Shown: piece after piece, positions 7,793 through 15,163 of the stretch
How the letters are laid out: each line of letters begins with the position of its first letter
Position numbering within the stretch: the first letter of the stretch is position 1
Assembly: GCA_026389925.1 (NCBI GenBank)
Contig: JAPLGX010000171.1
Span: forward strand, 1-37,551
Length of the DNA: 37,551 bases
Direction: 5' to 3'
Origin: Chloroflexota bacterium
GTDB taxonomy: Bacteria > Chloroflexota > Anaerolineae > Anaerolineales > RBG-16-64-43
Position numbers and translations under genes: made by a program
The notes under the pieces: model-generated
Told to the model about the DNA's origin: nothing
Seen by the model: only the letters and a program-made list of their open reading frames with translations
The model's database searches: none

Positions 7793-9126
7793 AATCGGAC
7801 CTCGATCGGTTAATGAGCGAACGCAACCTCGACGGCCTGTGGGTCACCGGCCCGGGATTGCACAACCCGGCCATGAGTTACTTCACCGGGCTGGCGCATC
7901 TCACCCGCGCCGACCTGGTGAAACCGCGCGGGCAAGAACCCGTGCTCTACTACTACCCGATGGAACGCGACAACGCAATAGCCACCGGCCTGCGCACCAA
8001 GAACATCAACGACTACGACCCGCTGCGCCTGCTGCGCGAGGCGCGCGGCAATCGGGCGCGCGCCATGGCCGCTCGCCTCAAGCTCAGCTTTGAAGATCTG
8101 GGCTTGCGCGGACGGGTCGGCGTTTACGGCACGGTGGATGCTGCGCTGCCGTTGGCTGTGGCGAAGGAATTGCATTCGCACATGCCCGAGGTGACGCTGG
8201 TCGGCGAGGGTGAAGACACGCTGCTCATCGCCGCGCGCGCCACGAAGGACGAGGCGGAGATCGAGCGCATCCGCCAGGTGGGGCGGGCCACGACCGCGGT
8301 CGTGGCGCGTACCGCCGAGTACCTCACCACGCGCCGCGTGCGCGGCGACACCCTCCTGCGCGAAGACGGCCAGGGGCTCACCGTACGCGACGTCAAGGCG
8401 CGCATCTCCGCCTGGTGCAGCGAGTTCGGGCTGGAGGACAGCGAAGGGGTCATCTTCGCCATCGGCCGCGACGGCGGGGTACCGCACTCCAGCGGCAAAC
8501 CGGATGACCTGATCCGCACCGGTCAGCCGATCGTCTTCGACTTTTTTCCACAGGAGAGCGGCGGGGGCTACTTTTACGACATCACCCGCACCTGGTGCCT
8601 GGATCATGCGCCGCAGGAGGTGGAAGAGCTTTACCGGCACGTGCAGGCCGCCTACCAACTGGCGCTCGACAGTTTCACGCCCGGCATGCTATGCCGCTTC
8701 GCCCAGCGCCGAGTGTGCGAGTACTTCGAAGCCCAGGGACACCCGACGTTGCTCAGCAACACCACGACCGAGGTGGGTTATGTGCATCCGCTTGGGCACG
8801 GCGTCGGGCTCAACCTTCACGAGAGCCCGGTCTTCTCTGACGTCGAGCAGAACAACGACCGTCTCGAGCCGGGCATGGTGTTCACCCTCGAGCCCGGGTT
8901 GTACTACCCAGAGCGCGGAATGGGCGTGCGCCTGGAGGACACACTGGTGATCGGCCGCGACGCGCGGATCGAGGTGCTGGCCGAGTATCCAATGGACTTG
9001 GTGCTGCCGATGCGCAAAGCCGCGCGGGCGGGGACCTCGCGCGCCAGGCCCGCCACGCGACCCTCGGCCAAGCCCGCCCGCACGAGCAAACGCGCAACCG
9101 GGCGCGCCAAACCGCGCCGCCGCTGA
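7789..9126 (+). CDS. M24 family Xaa-Pro aminopeptidase-like metallopeptidase
   Basis: A 445-residue cytoplasmic peptidase of the creatinase/pita-bread fold. The N-terminal creatinase-like domain spans roughly residues 1-150. The catalytic domain carries all five dinuclear metal ligands: Asp in VFDFFPQ, Asp in YDITRTWC, His in LGHGVGLNLHE, Glu in FTLEPGLYY and Glu in RLEDTLVIG. The final 35 or so residues (after LPMRKAAR) form an unusual Arg/Lys/Ala/Pro/Thr-rich basic tail ending AKPRRR, not part of the fold. The start overlaps the selA stop by four bases. It probably cleaves an N-terminal residue before proline; creatinase-like or dimethylsulfoniopropionate-lyase-like paralogues share the fold, so specificity is inferred. 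Confidence 0.85.
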   Translation: MKSDLDRLMSERNLDGLWVTGPGLHNPAMSYFTGLAHLTRADLVKPRGQEPVLYYYPMERDNAIATGLRTKNINDYDPLRLLREARGNRARAMAARLKLSFEDLGLRGRVGVYGTVDAALPLAVAKELHSHMPEVTLVGEGEDTLLIAARATKDEAEIERIRQVGRATTAVVARTAEYLTTRRVRGDTLLREDGQGLTVRDVKARISAWCSEFGLEDSEGVIFAIGRDGGVPHSSGKPDDLIRTGQPIVFDFFPQESGGGYFYDITRTWCLDHAPQEVEELYRHVQAAYQLALDSFTPGMLCRFAQRRVCEYFEAQGHPTLLSNTTTEVGYVHPLGHGVGLNLHESPVFSDVEQNNDRLEPGMVFTLEPGLYYPERGMGVRLEDTLVIGRDARIEVLAEYPMDLVLPMRKAARAGTSRARPATRPSAKPARTSKRATGRAKPRRR

Positions 9127-9152
9127 TCCCGTGCGCCGAATGAGTGCCGCTC

Positions 9153-10223
9153 ATGCCTGAGAGAAAGAGCAAAGGAAGACCTCAACCCGTCCGCCTGCTG
9201 GGCATCGAGACCTCGTGCGACGAGACCGCGGCTGCGGTCGTCGAGGACGGGCGCATCATCCATTCCAACGTGATTGCCTCCCAGGTTGAACTGCACGCGC
9301 CTTACGGGGGTGTCTTCCCCGAGGTCGCTGCGCGCCGCCACATCGAGGTCATTGGGCCGGTCATCACGCAGGCGCTGAGCCAGGCCCACATCGGGGTGAG
9401 CGACTTGGATGCGATCGCCGCCACGCGCGGCCCAGGCCTGGCCGGGTCGTTGGTCATCGGGCTGAACGCGGCCAAAGGCCTGGCGCTGGGTGCCGGGCTG
9501 CCGCTGATCGGAGTCAACCATCTCGAGGCGCATCTCTATTCGCTCTTCCTGCTCGACGAAACGCATCCGGTTACCTTCCCGGTGGTGTGCCTGATCGTGT
9601 CGGGCGGGCATACCGAAATCATTCTCATGCTCGATCACGGCCGCTACCGCCGCCTGGGCGCGACCCTGGATGATGCGGCCGGAGAGGCTTTCGACAAAGT
9701 GGCTCGCCTGCTGGGCCTGCCCTATCCCGGTGGCCCAGCCCTTGAACGGGTGGCGCGCAACGGGCGGGCCGAGGCCTATCGCTTCCCGCGTGCCTGGCTG
9801 GAGGGAACTTACGACTTCAGCTTCAGCGGCCTGAAGACCGCCGTGCTGCGCGTGGTGCGCAAGCTCCAGCCCGAGCTGAAGGCAGGCCTCGAGCCGCCGC
9901 GGCCCGGGTTGCCCATCCCCGATCTGGCGGCTTCCTTCCAGGCAGCCGTGGTGGACGTGCTCGTGACCAAGGCGGTGCAGGCGGTCAAGGAATTCGAAGC
10001 GACGCAGCTCTTCGTGGCGGGCGGGGTCTCGGCCAACGGCGCGCTGCGCGAGGCACTGCGAGCCGCCTCGCCCTGCCCGGTGCGCACACCCACGCCCGAT
10101 CTGTGCACCGACAATGCCGCGATGGTTGCCGCCGCTGGCGCGGCGCGCTTCCTCGCCGGGCAGCGCGATTCCATGGATATCGACGTACTGCCCGGATGGA
10201 CGCTGGCGACTCTCAGTGGGTAA
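9153..10223 (+). CDS. tsaD: tRNA t6A threonylcarbamoyltransferase TsaD
   Basis: A 356-residue ASKHA-fold enzyme that transfers the threonylcarbamoyl group to A37 of ANN-decoding tRNAs, acting with TsaB and TsaE (not in this window). Diagnostic motifs are GIETSCDETAAAVV at the N-terminus, NHLEAHLYS with the metal-binding HxxxH, SGGHTEI, and DDAAGEAFDKVARLLGLPYP followed by GGP. SFSGLKTAVLR and FVAGGVSANGALR complete the nucleotide site. ATG at 9153 was chosen; an in-frame GTG at 9144 would add three residues. Neither has a clear ribosome site. It lies 26 bases behind the peptidase and probably ends the selA operon. Secure assignment. Confidence 0.97.
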   Translation: MPERKSKGRPQPVRLLGIETSCDETAAAVVEDGRIIHSNVIASQVELHAPYGGVFPEVAARRHIEVIGPVITQALSQAHIGVSDLDAIAATRGPGLAGSLVIGLNAAKGLALGAGLPLIGVNHLEAHLYSLFLLDETHPVTFPVVCLIVSGGHTEIILMLDHGRYRRLGATLDDAAGEAFDKVARLLGLPYPGGPALERVARNGRAEAYRFPRAWLEGTYDFSFSGLKTAVLRVVRKLQPELKAGLEPPRPGLPIPDLAASFQAAVVDVLVTKAVQAVKEFEATQLFVAGGVSANGALREALRAASPCPVRTPTPDLCTDNAAMVAAAGAARFLAGQRDSMDIDVLPGWTLATLSG

Positions 10224-10241
10224 GGCGTAGGGCGAACGGCA

Positions 10242-10270
10242 TTGACACGCCCCGCGCGAGGTTCTATACT
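10242..10270 (+). promoter_or_regulatory. Consensus sigma-70-type promoter after tsaD
   Basis: TTGACA (10242-10247, perfect -35) is separated by 17 bases from TATACT (10265-10270, five of six). This is the best promoter in the window. Transcription is expected to start near 10277, giving a leader of about 128 bases before the SWIM protein. Confidence 0.85.
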
Positions 10271-10304
10271 TAGCAGGTAAGCTGGAACGAGGAGGAAAAC
10301 CGCC

Positions 10305-10343
10305 ATGAGCGGTCTGGCACACGGCACGAGGCTCACCGGCTGA
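10305..10343 (+). CDS. Putative 12-residue leader peptide
   Basis: A short ORF, MSGLAHGTRLTG, has an excellent ribosome site (AGGAGG at 10290-10295, nine bases before ATG). It ends with TGA two bases before the ascending arm of an intrinsic terminator. No run of a single regulatory codon is present, so this is not a classical amino-acid attenuator. The placement suggests that a ribosome reaching the stop codon would cover the terminator's first arm. It could instead be part of a small RNA and not translated. Confidence 0.5.
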   Translation: MSGLAHGTRLTG

Positions 10344-10354
10344 CGAGGCACCGG
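10326..10354 (+). repeat. Near-duplicate of the terminator's ascending arm
   Basis: ACGAGGCTCACCGG (10326-10339) is repeated three bases later as ACGAGGCACCGG (10343-10354), differing by a two-base insertion. The second copy is the ascending arm of the terminator. The first copy could compete for the descending arm, which is a possible anti-terminator arrangement. Confidence 0.5.
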
Positions 10355-10374
10355 GTCTCCCCGCGTGCCTTTTT
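10346..10374 (+). terminator. Intrinsic terminator in the SWIM gene leader
   Basis: AGGCACCGGG pairs with CCCG-C-GTGCCT (ten base pairs, one bulged C) around a TCTC loop, followed by TTTTTGTTT. It lies between the promoter and the SWIM gene, in the sense direction. It would therefore end most transcripts at about 100 nucleotides unless overridden. Confidence 0.8.
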
Positions 10375-10404
10375 GTTTCCTATCACCCTCCAAGGAGTCC
10401 GCCA

Positions 10405-10647
10405 ATGGACTATGGGATGATCGGCAAAATCGACAAGGCCAAGCGTTACGCCCAGGAGCGAGAGCGGTTCCACTTCGACAACTTTGCATTGGTGTTCCAC
10501 GGCGACAACAACGATCACCGGGTGGCATACACGCAAGGCAGGTGGGATTGTGATTGTGAGTTCTTCAAGCGGCGCGGCGTGTGCAGCCACACCATGGCGC
10601 TGGAACGCATGCTCGAGAAGATGCTGGCGGTGAAGGAAGTCGCTTAG
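10405..10647 (+). CDS. Small SWIM-type zinc-finger protein
   Basis: An 80-residue protein. The C-terminal half has the SWIM metal-binding signature CxCx8CxH (C49, C51, C60, H62; RWDCDCEFFKRRGVCSH), preceded by a basic helix (MIGKIDKAKRYAQERERFHF). SWIM domains bind DNA or proteins. This protein is only the SWIM unit with a short N-terminal extension. It has its own ribosome site (AAGGAG, seven bases before ATG) and lies behind a leader with promoter, short ORF and terminator, so its expression looks conditional. It is read toward the convergent ccm locus, from which a 15-bp hairpin separates it. The molecular role is unknown. Confidence 0.8.
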   Translation: MDYGMIGKIDKAKRYAQERERFHFDNFALVFHGDNNDHRVAYTQGRWDCDCEFFKRRGVCSHTMALERMLEKMLAVKEVA

Positions 10648-10755
10648 CCGCGGCAATCGCGTGCGCGGCCCGTGTCTCGCGGGGCCGCCGGCCGCAGTGC
10701 GCCCGCGCGCCGCTCGCGGGTGGATTGCCCCTGCGAGTGCGAGGGATTGGCGAAT

Positions 10756-10788
10756 CACAGGACGAACGCCGCCGGCGTTCGTCCTGTG
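10756..10788. terminator. 15-bp perfect hairpin between convergent transcripts
   Basis: CACAGGACGAACGCC (10756-10770) pairs perfectly with 10774-10788 around a three-base loop. It lies after the SWIM gene on the plus strand and after ccmD on the minus strand, so it could serve both. Neither side has a T-run, so the mechanism may be factor-dependent, or the structure may stabilise RNA 3' ends. Confidence 0.65.
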
Positions 10789-10825
10789 TCTTCCTGGGTA
10801 TGCTGCGCGCCGAGATCGGCTCGCG

Positions 10826-10987
10826 CTACTTCTTCTCGCCCTGTTCGACCTCAGCCAGCCAGCGCTCCTCGCGCGCCAGCGCGCGCCACCGCACAATCAG
10901 ACTGAGCACATACAGTAGCAGCCCGCCCAGGATGACGCTGTAGCCCGCAATCAAGTAAGCCCGGGTGTCGGGAATCGTTTCAAACAT
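10826..10987 (-). CDS. ccmD: CcmD-like haem exporter subunit
   Basis: A 53-residue protein absent from the ORF track because of its size. It starts MFETIPDTRAYLIAGYSVIL, has one membrane helix (about residues 12-32) and ends in a charged cytoplasmic tail (RWRALAREERWLAEVEQGEKK). This is the size and layout of CcmD, which in characterised systems binds CcmABC and helps release haem-loaded CcmE. ATG at 10987 follows a GAGG and lies nine bases after the ccmC stop. It is the last gene of the locus. CcmD sequences are poorly conserved, so the call rests on size, topology and position. Confidence 0.82.
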   Translation of the reverse strand: MFETIPDTRAYLIAGYSVILGGLLLYVLSLIVRWRALAREERWLAEVEQGEKK

Positions 10988-10996
10988 TGCGCCTCC

Positions 10997-11701
10997 TCAG
11001 GCGGCCAGTTCCGCGCGGCGCATCTCCAGCGCTTCCGCGCGGCGCGCCAGGCGCATCCGGTGCAGGAGCAGCACGAAGTACAGCACCGAGAACGCCAGCA
11101 GACTGAACATGAAGGTCTGCAGCATGGGCGGGGTCATGTCGAAGGCGCCTTGCGCCGCGGCATCGCCCGAGCCGATGACCACCGGATGGATGGTGCGCAG
11201 GAAACGGATCGAGAGAAAAGTGATCGGCACGGTGAGCACGCCGACGATCGCGTACACCGCACCGAAGCGCGCCCGGCGCTCGGGGTCTTCGACCCCCTGG
11301 CGCAAGAGCACGTAGGCGGCGTACGCGAGCTCCATGATGGTTGTGGTCACCAGGCGCGGATCCCACGTCCACCAGGTGTTCCACACCGGGCGTGCCCAAA
11401 TCGACCCGCTGACGATGGCGATCAGCCCAAACACCATGCCGATCTCCACCGACGACACGCCGACCAAATCCCAGGTACGGGTGCGTCGCACGAGGTAGGT
11501 CACGCCGGCCACGGCTGCCACCACAAACGACAGCATGCCCACCCAGGCCGAGGCCACGTGGAAGTAGAACACGCGCTGCACCTCACCCATCACGCGCTCG
11601 CGCGGGGCGTAAAGGAAGACCAGGCAGCCTGCCGCCAGCACGAGCAGGATGGCGGCGGCGGTCAGGAGCCTCAGCCCGAGCGGCATTTTCTGATCGGTCA
11701 T
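10997..11701 (-). CDS. ccmC: Haem exporter membrane protein CcmC
   Basis: A 234-residue membrane protein with six hydrophobic segments. It carries the periplasmic tryptophan-rich motif NTWWTWDPRL (about residues 108-117) that binds haem in the CcmC/CcmF family, with flanking histidines H48 (RVFYFHVASAW) and H172 (RTIHPVV) as expected axial ligands. In System I it loads haem onto CcmE. The track ORF starts at 11791, but ATG at 11701 has GGAGGCGAGG directly upstream and gives a normal N-terminus. It lies 46 bases after ccmB in the same orientation. Confident. Confidence 0.95.
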   Translation of the reverse strand: MTDQKMPLGLRLLTAAAILLVLAAGCLVFLYAPRERVMGEVQRVFYFHVASAWVGMLSFVVAAVAGVTYLVRRTRTWDLVGVSSVEIGMVFGLIAIVSGSIWARPVWNTWWTWDPRLVTTTIMELAYAAYVLLRQGVEDPERRARFGAVYAIVGVLTVPITFLSIRFLRTIHPVVIGSGDAAAQGAFDMTPPMLQTFMFSLLAFSVLYFVLLLHRMRLARRAEALEMRRAELAA

Positions 11702-11747
11702 CCTCGCCTCCCTTGACTTCCCGATCACCCTCCACGCGGCGACCGTC

Positions 11748-12464
11748 TTATTCCTCCACCACGAAGTCGAACACCATGTAGCCCGCCGCAACGAAAATCA
11801 CATCGCAGGCAATGAGCAGGTTGAGCCACGGCCAGATCTCGTCCATTGGCACGCCCTGTAGCACGCCAGTGCTTGCCTTGACCGCGGAGATGAGCACCGG
11901 CAGCACGACCGGGAAGAGCAGGATCGGTAGCAACACGTCGCGCGTGCGGGCCTGCACAGCCATGGCGGAAAGCAGCGTACCCAGTGCGACGTAACCGATC
12001 GAGCCCAGGGCCACGACGGCCAAGAGCAGCGGCTGGAACAGGTTGACGTTGTACAGCGCGCTATAGAACGGCAGGACAAGAATCTCCATGATGGCCATGA
12101 AGGCCAGGTTGCCCAGCGCTTTGCCGAAGTAGATGGCGCTGCGGTCGACCGGTGCCAGCAGCAGGCCCTCCAGGCAGCCCCCGTCGCGTTCGAGGGCCAG
12201 CGAGCGGTTGAGGCCGAGCGTGCCGGCGAAAGCAAAGGTGACCCACAACACGCCGGCGGTCACGCTCTGGCGCGCGCGCACATCCAGCTCGAGGGCGAAG
12301 TTGAACACCAGCACCACCAGCAGCGCGAACACCAGCATGCCGCTGATGAGCTCTTTGCTGCGCAGCTCGGCGGCCAGGTCTTTCCACACGATGGCGGCCA
12401 CGGCGCGCGCGAAGCCGCCGCGCGCAGGGCGCGTCATGGGCAGGGCGCGCTCAGCCGCGGGCAT
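11748..12464 (-). CDS. ccmB: Haem exporter ABC permease CcmB
   Basis: A 238-residue ABC permease with six membrane segments. The cytoplasmic N-terminus (IVWKDLAAELRSKELISGML) and the core LNRSLALERDGGCLEGLLLAP are CcmB hallmarks. It partners CcmA in the CcmABCD complex that uses ATP to release haem-CcmE. ATG at 12464 was chosen over ATG at 12437 because AGGAGG lies six bases before it. This makes a 14-base overlap with the end of ccmA, consistent with translational coupling. Confidence 0.95.
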   Translation of the reverse strand: MPAAERALPMTRPARGGFARAVAAIVWKDLAAELRSKELISGMLVFALLVVLVFNFALELDVRARQSVTAGVLWVTFAFAGTLGLNRSLALERDGGCLEGLLLAPVDRSAIYFGKALGNLAFMAIMEILVLPFYSALYNVNLFQPLLLAVVALGSIGYVALGTLLSAMAVQARTRDVLLPILLFPVVLPVLISAVKASTGVLQGVPMDEIWPWLNLLIACDVIFVAAGYMVFDFVVEE

Positions 12465-13158
12465 TCACCGCCTCCTGGTAGAGCGAGGGCAGCCGGTCGA
12501 GGGCGAACTCGCCGCGCCGCCAGCTGGCGGCAATCGCGCCTCGCGAGAGCACGTCCACGCGGTCCCCGAGCGCGGCGGCGCGCAGCAAATCGTGCGAGCT
12601 CATCACGATCGTGCGCCCAGCCGCCGAGGTGGCACGCAGCAGGTCATCCAGCATCTCGCTGGCCTGCTGATCGAGGCCGGTGTAGGGCTCGTCGAAGAGC
12701 AGCACCTGTGGTTCGTGCAACAGGGCGCGCGCCAGCGAGAGACGCTGTTGCATGCCTCGCGAAAAGGAACGCACCGGGTCGCACCGGCGCGCCGCCAGGC
12801 CTACCTGGTCGAGCGCTTTCTCCACTCGCGCTGCGAGGTCCACGAGCCCGTACATTCGCCCGTAAAAGCGAAGGTTCTGTTCGGCCGAGAGGTCGCCGTA
12901 GAGCAAAGGCTGGTGCGACAGCACGCCAATGCGCCGGCGCACTTCGGCGGCCTCCTGCGGCAGGCGGCACCCGGCCACGCGCACTTCGCCAAAGGCTGGG
13001 CGCACCAGGGAGGCTAAGATGCGAATGAAGGTCGTCTTGCCGGCGCCATTTGGCCCGAGCAGGACGACAAACTCGCCCGCGGCCACCTGGAAGTTGAGCT
13101 TGCGCAGCACCACGCGCGGGCCGAAGGCCTTGGTCAGGTTGCGCACCTCGATGGTCAT
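12451..13158 (-). CDS. ccmA: Haem exporter ABC ATPase CcmA
   Basis: A 235-residue ABC ATPase. Walker A is GPNGAGKTT (residues 35-43), the signature is SFSRGMQQRLSLARAL, and Walker B is VLLFDEPYTGLD, with a switch His in MSSHDLLRA. It energises CcmABCD. The start (ATGA) overlaps the stop of the diheme lipoprotein by four bases, and its end overlaps ccmB. The ABC family is certain; the CcmA assignment rests on the ccmBCD neighbours. Confidence 0.95.
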   Translation of the reverse strand: MTIEVRNLTKAFGPRVVLRKLNFQVAAGEFVVLLGPNGAGKTTFIRILASLVRPAFGEVRVAGCRLPQEAAEVRRRIGVLSHQPLLYGDLSAEQNLRFYGRMYGLVDLAARVEKALDQVGLAARRCDPVRSFSRGMQQRLSLARALLHEPQVLLFDEPYTGLDQQASEMLDDLLRATSAAGRTIVMSSHDLLRAAALGDRVDVLSRGAIAASWRRGEFALDRLPSLYQEAVNARG

Positions 13159-15137
13159 GGCGTCTCGTCGTCCGCAAGATCCATCAGCCGTTCCTTGAGC
13201 GCGGCGCGGCGGGTTGTGTATTCGCTCTCCTTCATCCGACCAGCCTGGTAGTCATCATCCAGATCGGCGATGGATTGGAGTACCTTCTCGCGTTCCTCCT
13301 GCGGCTCGACAACATCCTCCGCCTCGGCTTCGTCGGCGCGGCGCGAGCGCCACCAGCCCCACAGGCCGGCGCCGATCAGCACCCCGCCCAGCACCACGGC
13401 GGCGACGATCAGTTCGTTGCCCTCCGCCCCAGCGGTGTTCGAGGCAGCTGTCGGCTTGCCCGAGAGCGTGATGGTCAGCGTCTGCCCTGCGGCCAGCGCG
13501 CCTCCAGAGTAGGTGCGGTAGCCCACTCCCTCGATCTGGCGCACGCCGGAGTCCTGCAATGCCTCGCTCTCCACGCGCATCCCGTCAGGCACGACGATGA
13601 TCTCGCCCGAGACCGGATAGCGAACCAGGAACTCCAGCTTCGCGCTGCGCGTGTAGGGAATGTCGAAAGAGAACACGACCTGATGCGAGCCCTGGCCGGG
13701 GATCACCGCCAGCGTATCGGCAAATCCCGTCTCGGTCTGCATGAATCGCCCGCCCAGCTCGCCCTCCTGCATCTGCAGGTTGACCGCGGTTTTGGGCAGG
13801 TCGAAGTACAGTGTGCCCTCGCCTGTGCTGGCGGCCACCACCGCGTCCGAATCCGAATTCGAAAGAAGGGCCAGTGCGCCGACGCGCACCACATCCTGGC
13901 CAGCCACCGGCTCGAGGAACAGGTGCAGACGGTCGATGCTAATGGCCGAAGCGTCGCGGGTGGTGTCGTAGAGCGTGACATTCAACTCGAGCGTGCTCTG
14001 GCCGGCCTGGGCTTGCGCCACCTCCGAGAAGTACGACACGCCGAGGTAGTCCGCCTCGATGATCACCGCACGCTGCGGCGAGAATTCCACGCTTTCAAAT
14101 CGGAAGCGACCCTGGCTGTCGGTGAGCCCGGTCAGAGGTTCCAGTTCCTGCGTCCCATCAAAGCGGCGCAGTGAGATCGGGAGATTCGCCGCGGGCTGCT
14201 GGGTGGTGCCGTTGAGCACCTGCCCGCTGACCTCAGCCACAGCCGTGATGCCCTCCGGCAGCGTGGTGGCCGGCGTCTCGCTGCCGGCCAGGGGCGTCGC
14301 GATGGCGACGGCCGAGCCGGGCGCATAGCTCAGGCTGCGCACGTAGCTCACCAGGCTCCACCGTTCATCGTCGCTGAGGGCCGTGCCAAGTGCGGGCATG
14401 CCCTCCGAGCTGCCCTCGCCGATCAGGGTGAAGACGTCTTGGGCGCTGCGTTCGACCAAGGTCTGCGGCTGGCGCAAATCGCGCAGAGGTACCTTGACCG
14501 TGCCGGGCTGTGCGCCATCGCCGGCACCCTCGGGCCCATGGCACTCGGCGCAGTGGGTCTCATAAAGCGCACGTGCCGGTTGAAGGTCGTTCGCGCCTTG
14601 CGAGAGCGACAGCGCGTAATAGGTCGCGTTCCAGCGTTCGGTTGCGGTGAGTGCGTTGCCGAAGGGCGGCATGAAACGCGGCATATTGCCGACGGTGATC
14701 ATGCGGAACCATTCGAGGGGCACAGCCGAACGCCCGAGCTCGGTGCTCCCGATGGCTGCGGGCAGATTCGAAAGCTGTGTGGCAAGCTTGCCGTCGCCCA
14801 GCCCGCGCTCGCCGTGGCACGCTGCGCAGCGGTCGAGATAGATCGCACGACCTGCCTGCAGGTCGATAGATGCCGACAGCTCAATCGGCTCGGGCATGGC
14901 CGACGGTCCAGCCGTGGCAGGCAATTCGGTCGCGGACGAGGCCGTCGCGGCTGCGAGCTGGGTCAGCCCGGGCGGCGGCGTGATGTCCTCCGAGAGCGAG
15001 CATCCCGCCAGCCCAAGAGGAAGCAGGATCGCCAAGGCCAGAACGGCGATAGGTCCACCTCGCGGAAGTGCCAGCCCGCGGCGCGCGCCGCCTGATCGGT
15101 AGTGTGCAGGGTGAGAGCCATGATGAAGGAAAGACAC
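13155..15137 (-). CDS. Diheme c-type cytochrome lipoprotein with CcmI-like cytoplasmic tail
   Basis: A 660-residue multidomain protein. A lipoprotein signal ends at LAGC (Cys46). Two cytochrome c domains follow: CAACH at 104-108 with Met ligand about 156 (RFMPPFG), and CAECH at 196-200 with Met about 247 (EGMPALG). Next comes a long beta-rich region starting with a carboxypeptidase-regulatory-like repeat (SGQVLNGTTQQPAANLPISL). A single membrane helix (IVAAVVLGGVLIGAGLWGWW) leads to a cytoplasmic tail ending IADLDDDYQAGRMKESEY, then TTRRAALKERL. That tail resembles the CcmI-type helix of the adjacent zinc-ribbon protein. GTG at 15137 was chosen: GAGG precedes it and it starts 26 bases after the upstream stop. 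The ATG at 15123-15121 is out of frame. It is a likely client of the maturation system and perhaps an accessory part of it. The function is inferred. Confidence 0.85.
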   Translation of the reverse strand: MSFLHHGSHPAHYRSGGARRGLALPRGGPIAVLALAILLPLGLAGCSLSEDITPPPGLTQLAAATASSATELPATAGPSAMPEPIELSASIDLQAGRAIYLDRCAACHGERGLGDGKLATQLSNLPAAIGSTELGRSAVPLEWFRMITVGNMPRFMPPFGNALTATERWNATYYALSLSQGANDLQPARALYETHCAECHGPEGAGDGAQPGTVKVPLRDLRQPQTLVERSAQDVFTLIGEGSSEGMPALGTALSDDERWSLVSYVRSLSYAPGSAVAIATPLAGSETPATTLPEGITAVAEVSGQVLNGTTQQPAANLPISLRRFDGTQELEPLTGLTDSQGRFRFESVEFSPQRAVIIEADYLGVSYFSEVAQAQAGQSTLELNVTLYDTTRDASAISIDRLHLFLEPVAGQDVVRVGALALLSNSDSDAVVAASTGEGTLYFDLPKTAVNLQMQEGELGGRFMQTETGFADTLAVIPGQGSHQVVFSFDIPYTRSAKLEFLVRYPVSGEIIVVPDGMRVESEALQDSGVRQIEGVGYRTYSGGALAAGQTLTITLSGKPTAASNTAGAEGNELIVAAVVLGGVLIGAGLWGWWRSRRADEAEAEDVVEPQEEREKVLQSIADLDDDYQAGRMKESEYTTRRAALKERLMDLADDETP

Positions 15138-15163
15138 GCGAAACCTCGCTCGAGAGCGCTCGA

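Noticed and set aside
8904-10322. 472-aa minus-strand ORF opposite tsaD
   Set aside because: It lies over a secure gene and has His/Arg/Gly-rich shadow composition, as do 4567-5934, 15652-16806, 24221-25579 and 27676-28941.
10305-10343. Classical amino-acid attenuator (leader peptide with a codon run)
   Set aside because: The 12 codons contain no repeated regulatory codon and the downstream gene is not biosynthetic. The leader is reported instead as a possible different mechanism.
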